DNA of 34,600 bases. It comes from Erysipelotrichaceae bacterium. Its GTDB lineage: Bacteria; Bacillota_I; Bacilli_A; Erysipelotrichales; Erysipelotrichaceae. The position numbers and the translations under genes were made by a program. Positions 23,405-30,120 of the stretch are shown here, piece by piece. Under the pieces are notes generated by a model that was given only the letters and a program-made list of their open reading frames with translations, was not told the DNA's origin and ran no database searches. The stretch lies in contig JAQXZJ010000119.1 of NCBI GenBank assembly GCA_029227155.1, positions 1 through 34,600 on the forward strand, given 5' to 3'. The first letter of the stretch is position 1, and every line of letters begins with the position of its first letter.

Positions 23405-24292
23405 ATGGCTATTACTGCTTCAATGGTAAAAGAATTACGTGAAAAAACTGGTGCTGGTATGATGGATTGCAAAAAAGCCTTAACAGAATGTGATGGCGAT
23501 ATGGCTAAAGCTATCGACTGGTTACGTGAAAAAGGTATTGCAAAAGCTGCTAAAAAATCTGGAAGAATCGCTGCTGAAGGATTAAGTAAAGTTGTTGCTG
23601 ATGGAAATGTTGCTGTTTTAGTTGAAATGAACTCAGAAACAGATTTCGTTGCTAAAAATGAACAATTCTTAGCTGTATTAGATACAGTTGCTCGTACAAT
23701 TTTAGCGAATCAGCCTACTGATTTAGAAACTGCTTTAGCTTTGACAACAGAAAATGGTACAACAATTAATGACTTAATTGTAGAAGCTACAGCTACTATT
23801 GGTGAAAAGATTACATTACGTCGTTTTGAAATCGTAACTAAAGAAGATGGTGATGCATTCGGTATTTACTCTCATATGGGTGGTAAAATTACTTCTGTTG
23901 CAATCGTTAATCCAGCAAATGCTGAAATTGCAAAAGATATGGCAATGCAAGTTGCTTCTATGAATCCACAATATGTTTCTCAGGATGTAATGCCTAAAGA
24001 AATCGTGGAACATGAACGTGGTATCCAAATGGAAATCATGAAAAACAATCCTGCAGATGCTTCTAAACCAGATGCAATCAAAGAAAAAATGTTAGCAGGT
24101 CGCGTAAGCAAAGCATTACAAGATATGTGCTTATTAGATCAAGAATTCTTCAAAGATACGAATATCAAAGTCGGAAAATTCTTGAAAGGTGAAGGCGTTA
24201 CTGTTAAAGGATTTGTTCGTTATGCAGTAGGTGAAGGTCTTGAAAAACGGACTGAAAACTTTGCTGAAGAAGTTGCAAAAGCAAGTAAATAG
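23405..24292 (+). CDS. tsf: Translation elongation factor Ts
   Basis: EF-Ts is the nucleotide exchange factor of EF-Tu. The 295-residue product begins with the UBA-like domain (SMVKELREKTGAGMMDCKKA) and continues with CDGDMAKAIDWLREKGIAKA. The core follows, including VEMNSETDFVAKN, the TDFVAKN motif that inserts into EF-Tu, and a C-terminal dimerisation region. ATG 23405 follows rpsB after 12 bases with AGGAGG at 23392-23397. A strong terminator follows, so the operon has two genes; the pyrH-frr genes downstream have their own promoter. Confidence 0.97.
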   Translation: MAITASMVKELREKTGAGMMDCKKALTECDGDMAKAIDWLREKGIAKAAKKSGRIAAEGLSKVVADGNVAVLVEMNSETDFVAKNEQFLAVLDTVARTILANQPTDLETALALTTENGTTINDLIVEATATIGEKITLRRFEIVTKEDGDAFGIYSHMGGKITSVAIVNPANAEIAKDMAMQVASMNPQYVSQDVMPKEIVEHERGIQMEIMKNNPADASKPDAIKEKMLAGRVSKALQDMCLLDQEFFKDTNIKVGKFLKGEGVTVKGFVRYAVGEGLEKRTENFAEEVAKASK

Positions 24293-24298
24293 TTGATT

Positions 24299-24331
24299 AA
24301 AAAAATAGAGACTTCTGTCTCTATTTTTTTT
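24299..24331 (+). terminator. Intrinsic terminator of rpsB-tsf
   Basis: AAAAAAATAGAGAC and GTCTCTATTTTTTT form a long stem with a TTCT loop, ending in a run of at least eight T. It starts 7 bases after the tsf stop. Confidence 0.93.
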
Positions 24332-24363
24332 ATGATAAAATCAGTCGTTTACACATACAAAGG

Positions 24364-24392
24364 TTGTATTATTTGCCACTTTTCGATATAAT
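24364..24392 (+). promoter_or_regulatory. Promoter of the pyrH-frr-uppS-cdsA-dxr-rseP operon
   Basis: TTGTAT (24364-24369), a 17-base spacer and a perfect TATAAT (24387-24392) lie 39 bases upstream of the pyrH start codon. Confidence 0.75.
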
Positions 24393-24431
24393 ATAGAAGA
24401 TATTGAGAATAGAATGAAAGGAATCATACAT

Positions 24432-25145
24432 ATGTACAAACGAGTTTTATTAAAACTAAGTGGAGAAGCATTATCAGGTAAAGAAAAGATCTTTGATCCT
24501 GAAGTTTTGTCTTGTTTGGCTAATGAATTAAAAGAAATATATGATGAAGGGGTTGAACTAGCCATCGTTGTTGGTGGTGGAAACTTCATTCGTGGCAAAT
24601 TTGCTGAGGAATTAAATATGGATCGGGTTCAAGTAGATAACATGGGTATGTTAGCTACAGTGATTAATGCATTAGCAGTGCAAAATGCATTAGAGAAAGC
24701 GGGAGTACCAACTCGGGTACAAACAGCAATTGAAATGAATAAGATTGCTGAACCATATATTCAGCGTCGTGCAATCCGTCATTTAGAAAAGAAAAGAGTT
24801 GTTATTTTTGGAGCCGGTACAGGAAGCCCTTTTTTCTCAACAGATACAACTGCAGCTTTAAGAGCGAGTGAAATCAAAGCTGAAGTAATTCTAATGGCTA
24901 AAAATGGTGTGGATGGAGTTTATTCTGCAGATCCAAAATATCATCCAGAGGCAGAGAAATATGATCATCTGACATATATGGAGATTATAGAAAAAGGATT
25001 AACAGTTATGGATACGACTGCAATCTCTATGTGTATGGATAATAATATTGATTTGATCGTCTTTAATATGAATGATATGAAAAATATTAAACGTGTTGTT
25101 CACGGAGAAAAAATTGGAACGGTTGTTAATAAGGAGGAAAAATAA
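24432..25145 (+). CDS. pyrH: UMP kinase
   Basis: PyrH phosphorylates UMP to UDP, feeding UTP/CTP and peptidoglycan precursors. The 237-residue product from ATG 24432 (AAAGGAA at 24417-24423) is an amino-acid-kinase fold enzyme. It shows [15 protein letters not shown], the glycine-rich [11 protein letters not shown], the UMP-binding [28 protein letters not shown] and [17 protein letters not shown]. An in-frame ATG at 24414 would overlap the ribosome binding site. Its stop overlaps the frr start by one base. Confidence 0.96.
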   Translation: MYKRVLLKLSGEALSGKEKIFDPEVLSCLANELKEIYDEGVELAIVVGGGNFIRGKFAEELNMDRVQVDNMGMLATVINALAVQNALEKAGVPTRVQTAIEMNKIAEPYIQRRAIRHLEKKRVVIFGAGTGSPFFSTDTTAALRASEIKAEVILMAKNGVDGVYSADPKYHPEAEKYDHLTYMEIIEKGLTVMDTTAISMCMDNNIDLIVFNMNDMKNIKRVVHGEKIGTVVNKEEK

Positions 25146-25690
25146 TGGCACAATCAATGGAACAAGCAAAAACAAAGTTAACTAAAATCGTTGAAAATTT
25201 AGAAGCTGCATATCGAGACATTCGTACTAGTGGAGCAAATCCAAATATGTTAAGTAAAGTTGAGGTGGAGTATTATGGATGTATGACACCAATTTCTCAA
25301 TTAGCTAGTATTTCTGTAGTTGAAGGAAGACAGTTATATATCAAGCCTTTTGATAACACAGTTACAAAAGCAATTGAAAAAGCAATTTTTGCTTGCAATC
25401 TTGGTTTAACACCTCAAAATGAAGGAAATGCGATTCGTATTTCTGTTCCACCACTAACAGAAGAACGTCGGAAAGAATTTACGAAATTAGCTTCTAAATA
25501 TGCTGAGGAAGCTAAAGTTGCATGTCGTAATGTTAGACGTGATGTTATGGAAGGTATCAAAAAGGATAAAGAAACACCAGAGGACGTTCGTAAATCTCAA
25601 GAACAAGATGTACAAAAAATGACAGATGAATTTACTAAGAGAATTGATCAAATTTGTGCAGCTAAATCTAAAGAAATCATGTCTGTTTAA
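25145..25690 (+). CDS. frr: Ribosome recycling factor
   Basis: RRF splits post-termination ribosomes with EF-G. The 181-residue product is slightly shorter than the usual 185 and carries NLEAAYRDIRTSGANPNML, VEYYGCMTPISQLASISV, FDNTVTKAIEKAI and ISVPPLTEERRKEFTKLA, and NVRRDVMEGIKKDK. ATG 25145 overlaps the pyrH stop and has AAGGAGG in the pyrH tail. A short hairpin without T-run follows before uppS. Confidence 0.96.
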   Translation: MAQSMEQAKTKLTKIVENLEAAYRDIRTSGANPNMLSKVEVEYYGCMTPISQLASISVVEGRQLYIKPFDNTVTKAIEKAIFACNLGLTPQNEGNAIRISVPPLTEERRKEFTKLASKYAEEAKVACRNVRRDVMEGIKKDKETPEDVRKSQEQDVQKMTDEFTKRIDQICAAKSKEIMSV

Positions 25691-25706
25691 AAATGAATCA
25701 GTTAAT

Positions 25707-25725
25707 ATAGCCCCTAGTGGGCTAT
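25707..25725 (+). other. Intercistronic hairpin between frr and uppS
   Basis: ATAGCCC (25707-25713) pairs with GGGCTAT (25719-25725) over a CTAGT loop. No T-run follows, so it is more likely an mRNA stability or processing element than a terminator. Confidence 0.55.
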
Positions 25726-25744
25726 TCTAGTAGGAGGAGTAAGT

Positions 25745-26446
25745 ATGGAACGTTGCCCAAAACATATTGCGATTATTATGGATGGGAATGGCCGTTGGGC
25801 TAAAAAGCAAGGAAAACCACGTACTGCAGGTCATTATAAAGGATCTGAAAATGTACGTGAAATTGCAATTTGTGCCAATCGCTTAGGCGTTGAGGTGCTA
25901 ACACTTTATGCATTTTCAACAGAAAACTGGATTCGTCCACAAGAGGAGGTTAATTACCTCATGAAACTGCCTGCTGTTTTTTTTGAACGCTATTTAAAAG
26001 AATTGATGGAAAACAATATTCGGGTTTCAATGATTGGAGAAATTGATGCTTTTCCGTTAGATACTCGGAATGTATTATTGTCTGCAATTGAACGTACTAG
26101 AAATAATACGGGGATGGTTTTAAACTTCGCGATGAACTATGGATCTCGTAGAGAGATTACTTTAGCATGTAGAGAAATTGCTGAAGAAGTAAAATCTGGA
26201 ATCAAACAGATTGATGATATTAATGAAGATGACATTAGTAAACACTTAATGACTGCTATTTATCCTGATGTCGATTTTATGATTCGTACCAGTGGAGAGT
26301 GTCGTTTATCTAATTTTTTGTTGTGGCAATTAGCTTATGCAGAATTCTATTTTACTGATGTTGCATGGCCTGATTTTACACCAGATGAGTTTAAGAAAGC
26401 GATTGAGGTATACAATAACCGTCATCGTCGCTATGGAGGTTTATAA
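25745..26446 (+). CDS. uppS: Undecaprenyl diphosphate synthase (cis-prenyltransferase)
   Basis: UppS makes the C55 lipid carrier for peptidoglycan and other surface polymers from farnesyl and isopentenyl diphosphate. The 233-residue product has the signature HIAIIMDGNGRWAKKQGKPR (catalytic Asp in MDGNGRWA), TLYAFSTENWIRP, FAMNYGSRREI, PDVDFMIRTSGECRLSNFLL and the C-terminal NRHRRYGG. GECRLSNF replaces the common GEQRLSNF. ATG 25745 has AGGAGGAG upstream. The order uppS-cdsA-dxr-rseP is the classic Firmicute arrangement. Confidence 0.96.
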   Translation: MERCPKHIAIIMDGNGRWAKKQGKPRTAGHYKGSENVREIAICANRLGVEVLTLYAFSTENWIRPQEEVNYLMKLPAVFFERYLKELMENNIRVSMIGEIDAFPLDTRNVLLSAIERTRNNTGMVLNFAMNYGSRREITLACREIAEEVKSGIKQIDDINEDDISKHLMTAIYPDVDFMIRTSGECRLSNFLLWQLAYAEFYFTDVAWPDFTPDEFKKAIEVYNNRHRRYGGL

Positions 26447-26447
26447 A

Positions 26448-27227
26448 ATGAAACAACGCTTAATTACCGGAATTTTGATGGCTTTGGTTGGAATACCAAT
26501 TTTGTATTTTGGTGGTAAAGCATTGGAACTATTAATGTTATTTATTACTATAGTGGGAAGTTATGAAATTGTGAAAATGTTTAGAGGACAGTGGCCTTCT
26601 TATTCATTATATTTAATTCCTTGTATTTCTTTGTTAATTGGTTTATGTTCTCTTTATTTTCCATCTTATATGGTGACTGCATTGATTTCATTATTCTTTC
26701 TTTTAGTTACATTATGTGTATGGGATGAACGATATCAGATTACAGAAATAGCAGTAGTTTTTATGTTTCACATGATTTTGATTTTTGCATTAATGGGATA
26801 TCAATTAATTATCCAAAATGATATTACTCATTTCTTTGTGTTATACATTGTATTAGCTACTTGTTGCACGGATATCGGTGCTTATTTCACCGGTTATTAT
26901 TTTGGTAAACATAAATTAAATGAACGGATTTCGCCAAAGAAAACCATTGAAGGTTCAATTGGTGGCATTGTATTAGGTTGTTTGGTATCCGTTATTTTTG
27001 CAATGTATTTTATTCCTGAAGTCCATTTCAGTACCATTATGATCTTAAGTTTTGGTATGTCAATTATTGGACAAATTGGTGATTTGCTATTTTCAGCGAT
27101 TAAACGCCATTATCATATAAAAGATTATGGTACAATCTTCCCTGGTCATGGTGGAGTATTAGATCGCATGGATAGTATTTTAATAAATTTTGTATTTGCG
27201 TATGCAATTTTATTGGTGGTGATGTAA
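26448..27227 (+). CDS. cdsA: Phosphatidate cytidylyltransferase (CDP-diglyceride synthase)
   Basis: CdsA forms CDP-diacylglycerol, the branch point of phospholipid synthesis. The 259-residue product has about seven membrane helices. The family signature is complete near the C-terminus: SAIKRHYHIKDYGTIFPGHG, then GVLDRMDS (the KD and DRxD residues bind metal and CTP). The start is ATG 26448 with GGAGG at 26435-26439, one base after the uppS stop. A longer frame back to 26337 lies inside uppS and has no ribosome binding site. Confidence 0.95.
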   Translation: MKQRLITGILMALVGIPILYFGGKALELLMLFITIVGSYEIVKMFRGQWPSYSLYLIPCISLLIGLCSLYFPSYMVTALISLFFLLVTLCVWDERYQITEIAVVFMFHMILIFALMGYQLIIQNDITHFFVLYIVLATCCTDIGAYFTGYYFGKHKLNERISPKKTIEGSIGGIVLGCLVSVIFAMYFIPEVHFSTIMILSFGMSIIGQIGDLLFSAIKRHYHIKDYGTIFPGHGGVLDRMDSILINFVFAYAILLVVM

Positions 27228-27230
27228 TTA

Positions 27231-28385
27231 ATGAAAGAAATTATTTTGCTAGGAGCAAGTGGTTCTATTGGACAACAAACGATTGATGTAGTAAAACAAC
27301 ATGCAGATCAATTTAAAATTGTAGCGTTAAGTGTTGGAAAAAGAATTTCGGTTTTAAAAGAGATTTTAAAAGAAATCAAAGTAGATGAAGTATGCGTACA
27401 AAATCAGAAAGACGCATTAAAACTAGCAAAGGAATATCCAAATATTCATTTCAGTTATGGAGACAATGGATTATTACACTTGGTTTCTTTACCTAAAGGT
27501 GATATTGTTGTTAATGCATTGCTTGGATTTTCTGGCCTTATGCCTACTTTAAAAGCAATTGAACATAAAAAGAATATCGCTTTGGCGAATAAGGAAACTT
27601 TGGTTGCTGGAGGACAATTCGTAAAAGAGGCATTAAAAAAGTATCAAGTTACTTTATATCCCATTGATTCTGAGCACTCTGCAATTTTTCAATGTTTACA
27701 AGGAAATTCTCGTTCTTCCGTTAAGCGTTTGATTATAACAGCATCTGGTGGTAGTTTTCGAGATAAAACAAGAGAAGAATTAAAGGATGTTACTGTCAAG
27801 GAGGCTTTATCTCATCCGAATTGGTCAATGGGGAAAAAAATCACCATTGATTCTGCTACAATGATGAATAAAGGACTTGAGGTTTTAGAAGCACATTGGT
27901 TATTTGATTTGCCATTTTCAAAAATCGATACGATTATGCATAAAGAAAGTGTGATTCATTCCATGGTTGAATTTGAAGATACCGCAATCATGGCACAATT
28001 GGGAACACCAGATATGCGTTTGCCAATTCAATATGCATTAACTTATCCAGAACGTCTTCCATTGAATGGGGAATACTTGGATTGGTCAAAGTTTAGAGAA
28101 CTTCATTTTGAACCACTTTCTATGGAACGTTTTCCAATGCTTAGGCTTGCCTATGAGGTTGGGGAAAAAGGCGGAAATCTACCTGCAATTATGAATGGTG
28201 CAAATGAAGCAGCAGTACAATTATTTTTAGATGAAAAAATAAAATTTTTAGAAATTGAGGAACTAGTTGAAAAAGCAGTTCATAATTTAGAATATCAAGC
28301 ACATCCTACGTTAGAAGAAGTGATTGATGCAGATCAGAAGGCAAGGATCTATGTCAATCAACTTGTGGAAGGAGAATCTAATTGA
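27231..28385 (+). CDS. dxr: 1-deoxy-D-xylulose 5-phosphate reductoisomerase
   Basis: Dxr converts DXP to methylerythritol phosphate with NADPH, the committed step of the MEP isoprenoid pathway, and so feeds UppS next door. The 384-residue product has IILLGASGSIGQQTIDVVKQ (NADPH loop), ALANKETLVAGG, YPIDSEHSAIFQCLQ with the metal-binding Asp and Glu, ITASGGSFRDK, HPNWSMGKKITIDSATMMNK and GLEVLEAHWLF. The C-terminal helical domain is present. ATG 27231 starts three bases after the cdsA stop with little ribosome binding site, so coupling is likely. Its TGA overlaps the rseP TTG start. Confidence 0.96.
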   Translation: MKEIILLGASGSIGQQTIDVVKQHADQFKIVALSVGKRISVLKEILKEIKVDEVCVQNQKDALKLAKEYPNIHFSYGDNGLLHLVSLPKGDIVVNALLGFSGLMPTLKAIEHKKNIALANKETLVAGGQFVKEALKKYQVTLYPIDSEHSAIFQCLQGNSRSSVKRLIITASGGSFRDKTREELKDVTVKEALSHPNWSMGKKITIDSATMMNKGLEVLEAHWLFDLPFSKIDTIMHKESVIHSMVEFEDTAIMAQLGTPDMRLPIQYALTYPERLPLNGEYLDWSKFRELHFEPLSMERFPMLRLAYEVGEKGGNLPAIMNGANEAAVQLFLDEKIKFLEIEELVEKAVHNLEYQAHPTLEEVIDADQKARIYVNQLVEGESN

Positions 28386-29431
28386 CTATTATTTACTTTA
28401 TATTAATGCTTAGTGCAATTATTTTGATTCATGAATTTGGTCATTTTTTAATGGCAAAGTTATTTCATGTTTATGTCTATGAATTCGCATTAGGTATGGG
28501 GCCACAACTTTTAAAATGGCAAGGGAAAGAAACAGTGTATTCTATTCGCCTATTTCCAATTGGTGGATTTGTCTCTTTGGCTGGGGATGAACACGAAGAA
28601 TCTACGGAAGGCATTCCTCAGCATCGATTGATGCCTTATTTAGCAAATTGGAAAAAACTCTGTGTTTTTCTAGCTGGTCCTTTCATGAATTTTATCTTAG
28701 CATGGGTTATTTTTGTTGGAATTTATATGCATATTGGCTATGTTGTTGATCCACCATTACCTATAGTTAATGGAGTGATTGAAAACTCAGTAGCAGAACA
28801 GGCAGGTTTTCATTATGGAGATGAAATTATAAAATTGACGTTTTCTGATGGTAGTTCGATTGAACCAAAATCATTTTATGATATTTTAGAATTCATGCAA
28901 TTGTATCATGATGAAACCACTTATACTATATCAAGAGGGGATGAAGTTATAGAGCTTGTAGTTGCTCCTGAATATAATGAGGAAGAAAAACGTTATATGA
29001 TTGGGATACTTTTGCCAGAAACTCATGCAAGACAATTGAACTTTTATGAAATGATTCAAGAGGGAAATCGTTATTTCTGGGATTCTACTGACATGATGAT
29101 TAAAACTTTACAGCGAATCGTACGCGGAATTGGTGTAGATTCCCTTAGTGGTCCGGTCGGGATATATACTATGACAGAACAGCAAGTTTCTTATGGATTT
29201 GAATCTTTCATGGCTTTGGTTGGCTTGTTATCTTTAAATGTTGGATTTATGAATTTGATTCCTATTCCAATGTTTGATGGTGGACGAATTTTGATAACCT
29301 TAGTAGAAATGCTAACACGGAAGAAATTACCCGAAAAAATCGAATATGCTTTGATGATGGGTAGTTTAGTGCTGTTATTTGGGCTCTTTATCTTTGTTAC
29401 TTTGAATGATATTACAAGGATCATTGGTTAA
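28382..29431 (+). CDS. rseP: Site-2 membrane zinc metalloprotease RseP/RasP
   Basis: RseP-type proteases cut within membrane helices, for example in anti-sigma factors and leftover signal peptides. The 349-residue product has the zinc motif HEFGH in IILIHEFGHFLMAKLF (about residues 13-28), GMGPQLLKW, the YSIRLFPIGGFVSLAGDE loop and one PDZ domain (about 125-210). The third zinc ligand is in NLIPIPMFDGGRI. The start is TTG 28382, overlapping the dxr TGA by 4 bases, with GGAG at 28371-28375; no ATG fits. It ends the operon before a bidirectional terminator. Confidence 0.94.
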   Translation: MTIIYFILMLSAIILIHEFGHFLMAKLFHVYVYEFALGMGPQLLKWQGKETVYSIRLFPIGGFVSLAGDEHEESTEGIPQHRLMPYLANWKKLCVFLAGPFMNFILAWVIFVGIYMHIGYVVDPPLPIVNGVIENSVAEQAGFHYGDEIIKLTFSDGSSIEPKSFYDILEFMQLYHDETTYTISRGDEVIELVVAPEYNEEEKRYMIGILLPETHARQLNFYEMIQEGNRYFWDSTDMMIKTLQRIVRGIGVDSLSGPVGIYTMTEQQVSYGFESFMALVGLLSLNVGFMNLIPIPMFDGGRILITLVEMLTRKKLPEKIEYALMMGSLVLLFGLFIFVTLNDITRIIG

Positions 29432-29435
29432 TAGC

Positions 29436-29465
29436 AAAAGCTGTGTTTAAACACAGCTTTTTTAT
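29436..29465. terminator. Bidirectional terminator between rseP and the YfcE-like gene
   Basis: AAAAGCTGTGTTT and AAACACAGCTTTT form a perfect palindromic stem. T-runs follow on both strands (TTTTTTTATTT on plus), serving the two convergent genes. Confidence 0.9.
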
Positions 29466-30001
29466 TTCAATTGAATTTCTTTAATTACACTTTGATCAAG
29501 CAAACTAATTACTTGAAAACTCGTATCTGTTAAGATGCCATATGAAGGTGGATAACCACCTTTTGGCAGTGAAATCGATCCTGGGTTTAGATAATAACAT
29601 TGGTCGATATAGTCTGCTGTAGGAATATGCGTATGTCCGCTTAATACGCAGTCACTATCAGAACGTTGAATCACTGAATCAACATGTCCATGTGTTAATA
29701 AGACAGTACGATTACCTAACTGTATGATCTTAGATGTTTCCATCATTGGATATTGTAAAACCATTTGATCAACTTCACTATCACAATTGCCTCGTATAGC
29801 AATGATTTCCTCTTTTAATTCATTTAATTTCGTATAAACAATGGTTGTATCATATTCCTTTGGCAAAGGATTACGAGGGCCATGATATAGGACATCACCA
29901 AGAAGAAGGATCCCATCATATTTATTTGCATGGTAACATTCCAGTGCTAGTTTTAAATAGTAACTAGAACCATGGATATCGGAAATTACAAAATAGTTCA
30001 T
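29462..30001 (-). CDS. Metallophosphoesterase, YfcE family phosphodiesterase
   Basis: The 179-residue product has the complete calcineurin-like metal-binding set: Asp8 and His10 (SDIHG), Asp36 (LGDVLYHGPRNPLP), Asn72 (RGNCD), His104 and His106 (THGH), and His123 and His125 (SGHTH). The tail LNPGSISLPKGGYPPSYGIL matches YfcE closely. E. coli YfcE hydrolyses phosphodiester model substrates; its natural substrate is unclear. The start at 30001 is preceded on the minus strand by AGAGGAAA, with a TATAAT at 30033-30028 and a poor -35. The gene stands alone between rseP and smc. Confidence 0.92.
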   Translation of the reverse strand: MNYFVISDIHGSSYYLKLALECYHANKYDGILLLGDVLYHGPRNPLPKEYDTTIVYTKLNELKEEIIAIRGNCDSEVDQMVLQYPMMETSKIIQLGNRTVLLTHGHVDSVIQRSDSDCVLSGHTHIPTADYIDQCYYLNPGSISLPKGGYPPSYGILTDTSFQVISLLDQSVIKEIQLK

Positions 30002-30063
30002 ATATGTTTCCTCTCATTTCTTTTATTATTATAACAAAAAGAGGAAGCAACGAAAATAGATAT

Positions 30064-30091
30064 TTCAAAATGTAGGGTTTTCAAGTATAAT
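30064..30091 (+). promoter_or_regulatory. Possible promoter of smc-ftsY-ylxM
   Basis: A perfect TATAAT (30086-30091) with TTCAAA (30064-30069) 16 bases upstream lies 29 bases before the smc start codon. Confidence 0.5.
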
Positions 30092-30120
30092 TATATATTG
30101 GATAGAAATGAGGTCGAGAC

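Noticed and set aside
25707-25725. Hairpin between frr and uppS as a terminator
   Set aside because: No T-run follows, and the downstream genes have no other promoter, so the operon must continue through it.
26337-26447. N-terminal extension of CdsA within uppS
   Set aside because: It is out-of-frame reading of uppS without a ribosome binding site. ATG 26448 has GGAGG and the normal CdsA start.
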